Source: JBDTVS01 sp040007095 (GTDB taxonomy: Bacteria > Acidobacteriota > Vicinamibacteria > Vicinamibacterales > CAVVIG01). Taken from it: a stretch of DNA of 64,000 nt. The notes below the pieces were generated by a model. It was not told the DNA's origin. It worked only from the letters and a program-made list of their open reading frames with translations, and did no database searches. Position numbers and translations under genes: made by a program. Position 1 is the first letter of the stretch; the number at the start of each line of letters is the position of its first letter. The stretch is from positions 1-64,000 of the forward strand of contig JBDTVS010000072.1 of NCBI GenBank assembly GCA_040007095.1, given 5' to 3'. Positions 18,353 through 29,600 of the stretch are shown here, one piece after another.

Positions 18353-18517
18353 CCCGTGCTCGGTCGCCCACAGCTTGCCAGTCCGAGGGTGAATCGCCAC
18401 TCCCGCATCATCTCGAAAGCCGTACGCATAAATCTCCGGACGTGCCCCGATCCGGCCGACAAACGGATTGTCGCGCGGGATAGGACCGTCCGTATTGATC
18501 CGCAGCACCTTTCCCAT
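18345..18517 (-). pseudogene. PQQ-dependent aldose/sorbosone dehydrogenase fragment
   Basis: The frame GKVLRINTDGPIPRDNPFVG, ARPEIYAYGFRDD and HPRTGKLWATEHGPQG matches the beta-propeller of soluble sugar dehydrogenases of the YliI type. Only about 58 residues are left. It is joined out of frame to the integrase fragment within bases that fit both families. Confidence 0.7.
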
Positions 18518-18549
18518 GAGACACCGGCCACCAAATCAACCAGGGCTGA

Positions 18550-18790
18550 TCGACAAGTGTGTCGTAGTCGGGCGCTGTGAACACCATCGGGTCGGTTGTG
18601 TCCTCGAGTCCGCTGACGACACTTTCCAGCCGGCCGGCATGTCGAACCGCACCACGCTGCGACGCGATCGGTAATCCTCCGGTGGAAGAAGAGCTGCGTA
18701 CCGGTGGAGAACGCATAGTCCGGCCTATGCGCGGTTGGTTCACGGCCAGAGACGTCGCCAGGTAATCGAACTCGACTGCGATCCCTCTGA
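18550..18790 (-). pseudogene. M61 family peptidase N-terminal fragment with frameshifts
   Basis: Pieces in several frames (AVEFDYLATSLAVNQP, PDYAFSTGTQLFFH, RFDMPAGWKV, GLEDTTDPMVFTAPDYDTLV) line up in order with the N-terminal domain of M61 glycyl aminopeptidases. At least two indels interrupt it and the catalytic HExxH region is absent. Confidence 0.55.
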
Positions 18791-18810
18791 TCCCCCTCGT
18801 GTCGACCCAC

Positions 18811-19050
18811 CTATCCGGCCAGAACGAGGACGAGGACGTTTACCCGCAGGAACCCTTGCTCCGCGGCCGCGGCCGGCCCGTCCACGGCAATCCGGCGCAT
18901 CCGCCGTGCCAGCGACACGGCCGTCGTCAGCATCATCCCGACGTAGACGACGTCCAATGCGAGCGGTGCGAGCACGCACCATCCGGCACGTCGTTCCGGT
19001 ACGTGTACACGAGCAGCGCCGCTGCCATCGGAATGGCAAACCGGTCTGCA
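18811..19050 (-). pseudogene. Possible membrane-protein fragment
   Basis: A frame with two hydrophobic stretches (LAPLALDVVYVGMMLTTAVS and GFLRVNVLVLVLAG) ends at 18811; a preceding stretch AAALLVYTYRN lies in another frame. It looks like the end of a multi-helix membrane protein but I cannot name the family. From 19051 to the next start at 19357 nothing is recognisable. Confidence 0.3.
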
Positions 19051-19356
19051 CGGCGAACAGTTCCCCACCCGGCGTGGGCGCGGCCGCTCGGGCGCGCCGG
19101 CCATTGCCACGACGTACGGCATCACCGCCCCTCCCGCGCGCCTCCACGGGGCGGATTTGACTATCGCCAAAGCGCTACGGCGCACCATCCGTGGTGGCTC
19201 CGTCTACACATTGCGACGTTCACTTCCCGAAAAGTCGCTATATCCCGACCGCACCCGGCCACCTGGCGACGACGTCGACGGGGAAGCGTCGGCCACCCCA
19301 GCTGGACCGTCGTCGCTGTGTGCAGTTCGATCCGCCGCCAAATGAGGAGAACTTTT

Positions 19357-22300
19357 ATGCGTTTGCCCACTAGGCTGCTGTTCGGTCTCGCCTGTGTGAT
19401 GTTGCTTCCCGCGTCTGCCTACGCCCAGGCATCGATCACAGGCGTCGTGAAAGACGCGTCGGGCGGTGTGCTGCCGGGGGTGACAGTTGAGGCAGCGAGC
19501 CCGGTACTGATTGAAAAAACCCGCGCCGCCGTGACGGACGGCTCGGGGCAGTATCGCATCGTCGATCTGCTCCCGGGGACATACACGGTGGCCTTCACGT
19601 TGCCCGGGTTTTCGACGGTCCGGCGCGCAGGCGTCGAGTTGACCGGGTCGTTCGCCGCCACGATTAATGCGGACTTGAAGCTGGGCAACCTCGAGGAAAC
19701 GATCACGGTCACCGGCGCGACGCCGACCGTGGACGTCCAGAACAGCCTCCGCCAGACGGTGCTGAGCAAGGAGCTGATCTCAACACTGCCCGCCACCCGG
19801 GCGGCTGGCGCGCTGCTGAACGCGACGCCTGGCATCGCCGTGACCGATGGGGCCGCCCAGGCGGTGACGCCGACGATGTCGAAATTCACCGCGCATGGCG
19901 GCGCGCTCGACGAAGGACGCATGCTGATTAACGGGATGACCGTCGCGGGCCCGTTCAGTGGCGGCGGCAACTCGTCGTTGACGTACGACACCGCCAACGC
20001 CGAGGAGGTCTCCGTCCTCGTCTCGGGCGGGCTGGGCGAAAGCGAGATCGGCGGGCCGTCGATGAACATCGTGCCGCGTTCCGGCGGCAACGCGTTCAGC
20101 GGTCAAGCGTTCTTTAACACCGCTGGCAAGTGGTCGACCGGGGACAACCTCGACGACTCGCTGCACGCGGTAGGGATCGAGAAGAATCAGGGCCTGATCA
20201 GCGCGTACGACGCGAGCGCGACACTCGGTGGACCGATCAAACGCGACCGGCTGTGGTTCTTCGGGAATTATCGAAAGTATTCCACCATCGCGCCCGGCGC
20301 CGGTAACGTGCGCCTCAACGCCTACGCCGGCGACTTTTCGCACTGGAACTACCTGGCAGGAGACCCGAACGTGGAGCCCCGGTCGGTGCAGGGTCGGGAC
20401 ATGTGGTCCGGCCGGTTGACCGGGCAGGTCGCCACAAACCGGCTGACGTTCTCGCGGGAGCAGCAGCAGCGCTGCGAGGGCTCGAGCCTGACCACTGGAG
20501 GAGACGCCTGCCGGCAGCGCGAAGCCGGTTGGGTTGGCATGGGCTCGACGACGTTCGCACCAGAGGCTCACCTGGGGTACTTCGACCTGCCGTATTCGGT
20601 GACGCAGGCGACGTGGACGAACCCGATGAGTACCCGCGTCCTCCTCGACGCTGGCTACTCGCGGTTCGCATACCAGACCAACGGCGGCACGGGGACGGCC
20701 TCGCCAGACGGGATCTTCGACCAGACCCCGGTACTCGAGCAGGCCGCGATCGACGGCCACAACGCCAATTTCAACTATCGTGGCGTCAACCGCTTTCGAG
20801 TCCAGGACGTCACGCTGACGGCTCTACGTGGATCGCTTTCCTACGTGACCGGCGCCCACAACATGAAGGTTGGGTATCAGGGGCAATTCACGACGTCGGA
20901 CCAGGTGTTCCATACCAACTCGACTCTTCTGGCCTACCGGTTCCAGAACCGATCGGCCAACCAGGTGACGTTCTACCTTCCTGAGTGGGAGACGGCCGAT
21001 CGCACGAACTCCACGGCTTTTTACGCGCAGGATAGCTGGACCCGTGGTCGTCTCACGGTGCAGGGCGCACTCCGCTACGATCAGGCTTCAAGCTACAGCC
21101 CGGGCGAGGGCAATGGCACGCAAGCCACGTCGCGCTTCAACGCCGCGCCCATCCCGCTCGAGCGGACGGAACGCGTCCACAGCTATCGCGATATTTCGCC
21201 ACGCATCGGCGCCGCGTACGACGTCTTCGGCAACGGCAAGACGGCCGTAAAATTCAATTGGGGACGCTACGTCACGACTGCCACCAACGATGCCATCTAC
21301 TCCGCGAATAACCCGAGCACGCGAATCGTGTCGATCGCCTCGCGAAGCTGGTCGGACACCAACCAGAACTTTGTCGTTAATTGCGACCTCCTCAGCCCGG
21401 CAGGGCAGACCGTGGCGGGTGGGGACACGTGCGGAGCCCTGACCGGAAACAACCTCAACTTTGGCCGGGCCGGTGGATCGACGCGGGTGAACCCGGCGCT
21501 CTTGAGCGGCTGGGGGGTACGGCCGGCGGATGGGCAGTGGGGCATCAACGTGCAGCAGGAGCTCGTCCCGCGCGTGTCGCTTGAAGTCGGCTACTACAGG
21601 CGCTGGTGGGGCAACTTCACCGTGACCGACAACACCTTGATTGGGCCCGGCGGACAATGACAAGTGGACGATCGTGGCGCCGAACGATCCGCGCCTGCCT
21701 GGTGGCGGCGGTTATCCAATCGACGTTTACACCCCGACGGCGGCGGCCGCGGCGCGAGGCGCGGACAATTACGTCACGGCCGAAACGGACTTCGGCCCGG
21801 CCGAGACCAACTTCTGGCACGGCGTCGACACGACACTGAACGCGCGGACTCCGTACGGGCTCACGCTCCAGGTTGGCACCTCGACCGGGCACGCAACGAT
21901 CGACACCTGCGGATCGGTGGTGAACATCGACAATCCGGATCGGCGGAACTGCCGAGTCGTCGACCCCTTCGAGACGACGCTGCGCGGTTCGGTGTCGTAC
22001 ATGGTGCCGAAGGTGAAGGTGCTCATCAGCTCGGCGCTGCGATCGCAGCCGGCGATACAACTCACCGCGAACCTGAACGTGCCGAACCCCGTCGTCCAGA
22101 GCTTGCTGGGGCGCCTGCCTCCGGGTGGCCTGGCTACCGGCACCACGACAGTCGCGCTGCTCGACGCCACCCACAGGGTCTATGCCAGCACGCGTCGGAA
22201 TCAGGTCGACATGCGCTTCGCCAAAGTGTTCCATTTCGGGAGGCGGCGTGCCGACATCGGCGTCGACCTCCTGAACACGAATGACCCGACCGCCTACGAA

Positions 22301-22402
22301 TCGGAGTACTCCTACACTGCCGCGAATGGCGGGACGTGGTTCAACCCGACGACGATCCTCGGACCGCGGTTCATGCGGTTCAACTTCACGCTGAACTACT
22401 AG
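19357..22402 (+). pseudogene. TonB-dependent receptor split by one extra C
   Basis: The gene starts at ATG 19357 behind GAGGAG, with a signal peptide ending SAYAQA, a carboxypeptidase-regulatory domain (SITGVVKDASGGVLPGVTVE), plug and barrel. At 21646-21648 the sequence GGGCCCGG has one C too many; the first frame stops at 21660 (TLIGPGGQ) while the next frame continues PADNDKWTIVAPNDPR through to the C-terminus FMRFNFTLNY at 22402. Apart from that base the protein of about 1014 residues is complete. A homopolymer error is as likely as real inactivation. Confidence 0.88.
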
Positions 22403-22546
22403 GCAGATCCGCCGTGAGCGGTCCCCGAAACCGGGAGTGAGTCGAATCACGGCAACACGCATTCGTCAAGCTTGAAAAAATAGAATGCGCAACAGCGGCA
22501 GAAGCCGACGCTGCGCGTGTTCTGCGTCGATTGGTGTCCGCCGCGA

Positions 22547-22951
22547 CTACGGCCGCCCAGCCTGGTGGTCCGTTTTTGACGCCATCGCGAACTGCTCGAC
22601 CTCGTGTGCCCCGCGAGCGACCTCACGGGCACCACGGCCCACCTCGTGCGCGCCGCGGCCGACCACGTCCGCGACATCGTCGCGGATCGCCTGTCCTTTC
22701 CTCGTGACGTCGTTTGCGGCGTCAGCGACGCGGTCCGCGACCTCGCCGACGCGAGTCTTGACGGCCTGCACACCCTCGGACGCCGCGTTCCGAAGGTCGT
22801 TGGCCGAATTCGTCACGCACTGACGAAGTCCCAACGCAAGGCGCGGCGCACAATAGATCGCAAGCCCCGCCCCGATCGCCCCGCCGGTAATGAGCCCCAT
22901 CAGGAAACCGCCGCCGCGGTTCTCCTGGTTGTCCTGAATCCCCGTCTTCAT
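22547..22951 (-). CDS. YtxH-like small membrane-anchored helical protein
   Basis: The 134-residue protein has one N-terminal membrane segment, GFLMGLITGGAIGAGLAIYC, followed by a long amphipathic helix with heptad-like Ala/Val/Asp repeats (VKTRVGEVADRVADAANDV), the layout of YtxH and apolipophorin-like stress proteins. Start at ATG 22951 has GGGAG at proper distance; an ATG at 22966 is an alternative. It is monocistronic. Role in envelope or general stress is inferred from the family only. Confidence 0.7.
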   Translation of the reverse strand: MKTGIQDNQENRGGGFLMGLITGGAIGAGLAIYCAPRLALGLRQCVTNSANDLRNAASEGVQAVKTRVGEVADRVADAANDVTRKGQAIRDDVADVVGRGAHEVGRGAREVARGAHEVEQFAMASKTDHQAGRP

Positions 22952-23327
22952 CGTTGGTTCTCCCATGGGTCACCCTAGCCTTGCCCGCCGCAATTGTCTG
23001 TGCCCAATTGCACAGTGGACTGCAACGAACCAGAACGACGCCATGCGTAGTACCGACATTCGATCCAGTTGCGTGGCATTCAATGGCAATGAGACCAGGC
23101 GAGCGATGTCCTGATCGTGGGCGATCTGGCGGTTGAACGCCAGTCGCATCAGGATGGCACAGGGGGGATTCAAGACAATGAGGCATGAGCTCAACGCGAC
23201 CGATTGCGAGCTTCCGCGGTCCTTCTACGGGAGGGCTCATGGCATCACGGTCGGTCGACGCAGGGCCGAGAGGGAGCGTGTGCACAACTGCACAGCGAAT
23301 GCGAATCTGCGCTCATAGACTAAGCGG
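22952..23327. other. Region with no supported gene
   Basis: Probably holds the promoter of the YtxH-like gene. No frame on either strand is recognisable. Confidence 0.4.
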
Positions 23328-23528
23328 ATGCAGACATCCATTCGTGCTCTCGAGTGCAATTGTCCACGCTGCCAGTCGTCGAGCACGCTGCTGTTCCGTT
23401 CCCTCCGGAGTGCAGCGGTCTATCTCTGTCGCGATTGTCAACATCAGTGGGAGGGCGAAGCCAGGGAAACGGTGACACCAACGATGCCCGAACGAAGCAG
23501 CGACATCGCGAGAGTGTGGATTAGGTAG
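23328..23528 (+). CDS. Small zinc-ribbon protein
   Basis: A 66-residue frame with two knuckles, CNCPRC and CRDC, spaced by 27 residues, and the ending HQWEG typical of short zinc-ribbon proteins in this phylum. It could bind nucleic acid. There is no clear ribosome site and neighbours are decayed, so expression is uncertain. Confidence 0.5.
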   Translation: MQTSIRALECNCPRCQSSSTLLFRSLRSAAVYLCRDCQHQWEGEARETVTPTMPERSSDIARVWIR

Positions 23529-23759
23529 ACATCCCGATCGGTGTGTCGCGGCGTGATCCCGCGGTGAGCCTTCGACAGATGCGGGACCATGCCAGGAAGT
23601 CGTTGAACTCGTGCGGGGGCGGAGTCGTCCCGATCTGGATGCCGATCGCCTACTGGCTCTGGCGCTCGTCAGGCTGCTCGAAATCACTGGCGACGCGCCC
23701 GGCCGTGTTCCACCCGAGGAGCAAGTGCGCAGACCCCGTGTGCCGTTGATGGAGCTCCT

Positions 23760-24025
23760 CCCACATGCAGTCTGGCTTGGGGGTGTTGCGCCTGAAGGAG
23801 ACGGATCGCGGATCGCGGCGCTCCACCGCGCGTGGATGGCGGTGACGGACCGATGCGTCATCTCACTGAGGTGCGGGCGCAGGTGCTCGAGCCACGACGG
23901 GTCGGCACACGTATTCCAGGTCCAGACGCGCAACTCCGAGAGACGCCGGAGCGTCTTCACCAGCTGCCCATTCCAGAGCGCCCATTTCGCACGGACGATG
24001 CGGTCAAGAAGCCAGGTCGTTCTGG
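23760..24025 (-). pseudogene. Possible transposase fragment (ISKra4-like)
   Basis: The frame WLLDRIVRAKWALWNGQLVK followed by LRRLSELRVWTW and HLRPHLSEMT resembles the region after the second catalytic Asp in ISKra4-family transposases, where a KWxLWHG motif occurs. The similarity is weak and the flanks are unrecognisable, so this is tentative. Confidence 0.35.
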
Positions 24026-24059
24026 GCGCTGATGCCGTGTCGGCCGGCGCCCGTCGCGA

Positions 24060-24285
24060 GCTGCTGCGGCCTGGAGCTGGACGTCCGAAAAGCCTTCGAG
24101 TTGCACGCCGGTGATCACGACGGGCGCGACGGCGCGCACCAGGCCGATCTCGCGGGCGATCGCCGTCGCGGTGTGGGGCTGATCGCCGGTGACCATGATC
24201 ACCTTGATGCCGGCGTCGCGGCAATGCTGAAGCGCGTCGGCGACCTCGGGCCGCGGTGGATCCTCGAGCCCGACCAGTCCTGCTT
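24060..24285 (-). pseudogene. P-type cation ATPase fragment
   Basis: About 75 residues, GLVGLEDPPRPEVADALQHC then AGIKVIMVTGDQPHTATAIA and REIGLVRAVAPVVITG, are the P-domain region with the TGD motif of calcium/magnesium P-type ATPases. The phosphorylation site DKTGT and all membrane helices are missing. Confidence 0.75.
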
Positions 24286-24419
24286 AACACGTCCAGGCGT
24301 CGATCGCGGCGGGGGTCGATATCATACGATAGCCATTCCGCGCGTCGCTTCAACCAACGACTACGCCCTTGCAGGGTGCGCGAAGGGGCATGGGCGCGGC
24401 CGCGACAGAGAGCACACAC

Positions 24420-26414
24420 ATGACGGATGCACCAAGCAAGAAGGCGGCGACGACTCCTTCCAGGGACCGGCCCACGCCCGTGGAGGCTGGAAGACTCGCG
24501 TCGATGGGGTGGCGACCGCAGCCCTGGTGGCTAGTCTTTCTGGTGATCATGATCGCCAACTACGCGGTGACTCAGCTGTTCTTCAGGGAATCAGCCGCCA
24601 TCACCATTCCCTATTCCGTCTTCAAGGCGCAGGTCCAAGCCGGCAATGCCGAGTCCGTGACGAGCGCGGGCGATGCGATTGAGGGACGCTTCAGAGCTGC
24701 CGTCACCTATCCCCTCGCGCCGCCGGCGCCGCCTGGCAGCACTCCGGCGTCGCCGCGCCCAGCCCAAGCACGGCCGCGCACGTCGATGCAGTTCAAGACG
24801 CAACGCCCCGTATTTGCCGATGAGGAGCTGGGGAAACTGCTCGAGGAACAGCACGTCACGGTCGAGGCCACGAACGAGAACGATTCATCGTGGTTCAGCC
24901 TGTTGATCGGCTTTGGTCCGACGTTGCTGCTCATCGCCGGCTTCATCTGGATGAGCCGTCGTGCCGCGGCGGCTGCTGGTGGAGGGCTCTTTGGGCTTGG
25001 ACGGAGCCGCGCCAAGCGTTACAGCGAGGAGCAGCCGGGAGTCACGTTCGAAGACGTCGCAGGGATCGACGAGGCCGAGAACGAGTTGATCGAGATCGTC
25101 GACTTCCTCAAGAACCCCGCGAAGTACCAGCGGCTCGGCGGCACCGTACCGAAGGGTGTGCTGCTCGTGGGGGCGCCTGGAACCGGAAAGACGCTGCTCG
25201 CGCGGGCGGTCGCGGGCCAGGCGGGTGTCCCGTTCTTCAGTCTCAGCGCCTCGGAGTTCATCGAAATGATTGTCGGCGTTGGCGCTTCTCGGGTTCGCGA
25301 TCTGTTCAAGCAGGCACGCGAGGCGGCGCCGGCGATCATCTTCATCGACGAGTTGGACGCCATCGGCCGCACGCGCGGCAGCGGTGCCCAACTCGGTGGC
25401 CACGACGAGCGCGAGCAGACCTTGAACCAGATCCTGACGGAGATGGACGGCTTCGACTCCCGCGAAGGCGTCATTGTCCTCGCCGCTACCAATCGGGCCG
25501 ACGTGCTTGACCAGGCGCTCTTGCGGCCCGGACGTTTCGACCGGCGCGTCGTGGTTCAGCGTCCCGACCGCAACGGCCGTGCGGCGATTCTCAAGGTACA
25601 CACAAAGAAGGTCCCGGTAGCGGCCGACGTTTCACTCGAGCGGATCGCGGCCGAGACGCCCGGTCTGGTTGGCGCCGAGTTACGGAATCTGGTCAACGAG
25701 GCGGCGCTTCTGGCGGCCCGCAAGGACGCGAATGCGGTGCGGGCCGAAGACTTCGCGGAAGCGCTGCAGAAGATCACCCTCGGGCCAGCCCGCAACATCC
25801 TGCTCAACCCGGCGGATCGAGAACGGACTGCCTATCACGAGGCCGGGCACACGCTGCTCGCCCTGCTGATTCCTGGCAGCGACCCTGTCCACCGCGTCTC
25901 CATCGTGCCGCGAGGCATGTCGCTCGGAGCGACCTATCAACTGCCCGTCGACGATCGGACCAGCTATGCGCAAGACTATCTGCAGGCGCGCATCACCTGC
26001 GCACTGGGTGGACGCGCGGCTGAAATGCTGATCTACGGAGTGGCCACGACGGGAGCCGAGAACGATCTCCAGCAGGTGACCGAGATCGCACGTCACATGG
26101 TGTTGCGCTGGGGAATGAGCGAGAAGCTCGGGCCGATCAACTTTATCGTGCGGCAGGACGTCGACCTGCCGGCGGCCTTCCAGCAACAGCCGTACAGCGA
26201 GGCGACCTCGGAGCTGATCGACGCCGAAATCCGCCGCATCGTTGAGGAGAGCCACGGGCAGGCCGACCGGCTGTTAGCTCAGCATCGCGCCAAGCTGCAG
26301 GCTCTGGCTCAGGCTCTCGTGAAAGCGGAATCGCTGAACGCGAAGGAGATCCACGACGCGACCGGACTCACGGAACCAGCGGTCGCCACTGAACGGCCGA
26401 AGCTCGACGTCTAG
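24420..26414 (+). CDS. ftsH: ATP-dependent zinc metalloprotease FtsH
   Basis: A 664-residue membrane-bound AAA protease that extracts and degrades membrane and cytosolic proteins. Two membrane helices (about 30-52 and 160-180) flank a periplasmic domain with an unusual Pro-rich stretch (PLAPPAPPGSTPASPRP). The AAA domain has Walker A GAPGTGKT at 251-258, Walker B IIFIDELD and the second region of homology NRADVLDQALLRPGRFDRR. The protease domain has HEAGH at 473 and the distal acidic ligand in GAENDL. Start ATG 24420 follows the usual FtsH beginning; an ATG 30 bases earlier is possible. This may be an accessory FtsH, as it stands alone. Confidence 0.95.
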   Translation: MTDAPSKKAATTPSRDRPTPVEAGRLASMGWRPQPWWLVFLVIMIANYAVTQLFFRESAAITIPYSVFKAQVQAGNAESVTSAGDAIEGRFRAAVTYPLAPPAPPGSTPASPRPAQARPRTSMQFKTQRPVFADEELGKLLEEQHVTVEATNENDSSWFSLLIGFGPTLLLIAGFIWMSRRAAAAAGGGLFGLGRSRAKRYSEEQPGVTFEDVAGIDEAENELIEIVDFLKNPAKYQRLGGTVPKGVLLVGAPGTGKTLLARAVAGQAGVPFFSLSASEFIEMIVGVGASRVRDLFKQAREAAPAIIFIDELDAIGRTRGSGAQLGGHDEREQTLNQILTEMDGFDSREGVIVLAATNRADVLDQALLRPGRFDRRVVVQRPDRNGRAAILKVHTKKVPVAADVSLERIAAETPGLVGAELRNLVNEAALLAARKDANAVRAEDFAEALQKITLGPARNILLNPADRERTAYHEAGHTLLALLIPGSDPVHRVSIVPRGMSLGATYQLPVDDRTSYAQDYLQARITCALGGRAAEMLIYGVATTGAENDLQQVTEIARHMVLRWGMSEKLGPINFIVRQDVDLPAAFQQQPYSEATSELIDAEIRRIVEESHGQADRLLAQHRAKLQALAQALVKAESLNAKEIHDATGLTEPAVATERPKLDV

Positions 26415-26629
26415 GACGAGGAAGCATGAGAGGCCTCTCGGCGACGACGTCCTCCGCTCAAGTTGACCGAAGAGGCCCTTGTCGGATCCGCCGCCCGCCG
26501 CCCCCCGCCACAGCCTTGATCGCCCCGGGCGGCTTGCGCCAGGTATTGGAAAAATATGGCGATCGTGGCGGCGCGCACGAGGCAGTGCGTGCGATCGGTC
26601 GACCACTGCCGTAAGATCGTGCCAACCCG

Positions 26630-29600
26630 ATGACGTGCCTTTCGTGCGGGGCCGAGCTGCCGGCGTCCGAAACGTCCTGTTCTCACTGCTCAGCTGCAGG
26701 TGCCGACTCGTTTGCAACCGTGGTGAGCGCGCGATCGCCGTTCGACAACCCGACCATCCTGTCGACGCCGGCGCCAGCGAGTGAGACGCCGCGCGGCGCG
26801 GCACGAACCTCCGAACGGACGCTGAAGGGAGGCGAGCCGTTCGGCACGCGCTACCACATCATCAGAGCCCTCGGCGTCGGCGGCATGGGCGCCGTCTACC
26901 ACGCGTGGGATACCGAGCTCGCCGAGGCGATTGCGATCAAGGTCATCCGACCCGAGGTCCTGGCGGACGCCGCCGGCGCGTCCGACATCGAGACACGGTT
27001 CAAGCACGAGCTGCTGCTGGCGCGGCAGGTCTCGCATCGCAACGTCGTCCGTATCCACGATCTCGGCAATATCGACGGCATCAAGTTCATCACGATGGCC
27101 TATGTCGAGGGGACCGACCTCGCCACGCTCCTCAAGCGCGAAGGTTCGCTCGACATCCCGCGCGCGCTCCGCATCATGCGGGCGGTGCTCGATGGCGTGC
27201 GCGCGGCACACGCGGCCGGCATCGTGCACCGCGATCTGAAGCCGGCGAACATCATGATCCGCAACGACGGCGAGGCGCTCGTGATGGACTTCGGCATCGC
27301 ACGCTCGATCGTGGCGCCGGCCGCGACGGCAGCGGCTGTCGTCCCCTTTCCGGCGGGCATCGGCCGAGCCCCCGCGCCGCTGCCTGGCGCGACGCTCCAC
27401 AACGCGGTCGTCGGGACGCTCCACTACATGGCGCCCGAACAGGCGCGCGGCACAGACACCGACCAGCGCGCTGACGTCTACGCGCTGGGCCTGATCCTCT
27501 ACGACATGATCGCCGGCCGTTACCGCGCCGACCACGCCGAGAGCGCCGTCGCGGAGCTCGAGTCGCGGATGTCGGCGTCTCCGCCGGCACTGAAGACGAT
27601 CGTCCCCGCCGTCAGTCAGGCGCTCAGCGACATCGTCGCGCGGTGCCTCGAGCCCGATCGCGACCGGCGCTTCGCGTCCGCCGACGCATTGATGGACACG
27701 TTGGCCCGCTTCGACGCGAACGGCGAGCCGCTGCGGGTGAAGCGCGTGGTCGGCCTTCCGATGGTTGCGGCCATCGTCGCAGTGCTCGTCGCCGCCGGCG
27801 GCGGGCTGTGGTGGTATCAGCGGCAGCAGATCCCGGCTGCGCCGCACGATCCGGTGTCGGTCGTGATCGCCGACCTCGACAACCGGACGGGCGACCCGAC
27901 GTTCGACCGAACGCTCGAGCCGATGATCAAGCGCGCGCTCGAGGGCGCCGGATTCATCACGGCGTACGATCGGAACGGACTGCGCGGCCTCGGCGCCCGG
28001 CCGCGTGATCGCTTCGACGAAGCCGGGGCTCGTGAGGTCGCCGTTCAGCACGGCCTTGGCGTGGTCATCGCGGGCGCCATCGAACCCGACGGCGGCGGAT
28101 TCCGGCTCTCGCTGCGGGCGCGCCAGAGCGTCGCCGGCACGGAAACCGTCACCACACAGGGTCGCGCGACGACCAAAGATCAAGTCGTCGACACGACCAT
28201 GCGGCTCGTCGAGCGCGTGCGACAGGCGCTGGGCGACGACTCGTCGGCCTCGTCGCAGCAGTTTGCGATGGCGTCACTCTCGGCGAGCTCGTTCGAGGTC
28301 GTTCGTCTGTACGCGAATGCGATGGCCGCGCAGTCAGCGAACCGTTTCGAGGAGGCGCGCGATCAGGCGGCGAAGGCGGTGACGAGCGACCCGAAATTCG
28401 GCATCGGATATCTCGTGCTTGCCGTCTCGTCGAGATATCTCGGCCGGATGGACGACGTTCGGAAGTATCTTGCCGAGGCTCTCAGCCATCTCGACGGGAT
28501 GACCGAGCGCGAGCGGTATCAGACACGCGGCTTCTCGTACGTCGTCAGCGGCGACTACGAGCAATGCGTGAAGGAGTACAGCGAGTTGCTGGTCCGTTAT
28601 CCGAGCGATGTCGCGGGACGCAATCAGCTCGCGCTCTGTCTGTCCAGCCTGCGCAGGATGCGGCCGGCGATGGACGCGATGCGCGAAATCGTGAAGGTGC
28701 TCCCGAAGCAGCCGCTCTTCCGCGACAACCTCGCGCTGTATGCGAACTACGCGAGCGACTTCACGGCCGCCGAGCAGGAAGCGCGGCAGGTCGAGGGACA
28801 AGACGCGTATGCGACGCTCGCGCTGGCATTCGCGCAGCTCGGCCAGGGCGATTTGACGGGGGCGAAGAAGACCTACGAGGAGTTGGCGGCGATGAACGGG
28901 CCCGGGGCGTCGCTTGCTGCGTCTGGCCTCGGAGACCTTGCGTCGGTCGAGGGTCGTTTTTCAGAGGCCGTGCGGATCCTTCGGGCGGGGGCTACGGCCG
29001 ATGTGATCGCGAAGAATCCCGAGGCCGCTGCCGCCAAGCTCGTGGCCGCGGCGTACGCTGAGCTGTCGCAGGGACGCGGTCGCGCGGCGATTGATCTCGC
29101 GACCGACGCCCTCCAGCAGAACGCGGCGATCAAGATCCGCTTTCTCGCCGGTCGTACGTTCATTGAAGCCGGCGACGCCGACCGGGCGCGGCCGCTGATC
29201 GACGCACTCGGGAAGGAGCTCTTCGCTGAGCCGCGTGCATACGCAAAGCTTCTCGAAGGCGTCGCCGTCCTCAAACAAGGCGATGCCCGGCAGGCGGCCG
29301 TGCTGATGCGCGACGCGAACGTGATGTTCGATACGTGGATCGGGCAATTCGATCTCGGCCGCGCGGCGCTGGCCGCCGGCGCAACCACCCAGGCGGATTC
29401 GGCGTTCGACGCGTGCCTGAATGCCAGGCGCGGCGAAGCGATCGCGTTGTTCGTGGACGAGGAGCCGACGTTTGCGTACTGGCCGCAGGGTTACTACTAC
29501 CAGGGCCTCGTGCGTGAGGCCCTGCATAACGCCGGCGCCGCCGAATCGTTCCGCAGGTATCTGTCGCTTCGCGCACAATCGACCGCGGATCCGCTCGTGA

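Noticed and set aside
23760..24025. Complete insertion sequence beside the P-type ATPase fragment
   Set aside because: Only a weak ISKra4-like segment is visible; no start, no catalytic set and no terminal inverted repeats could be found.
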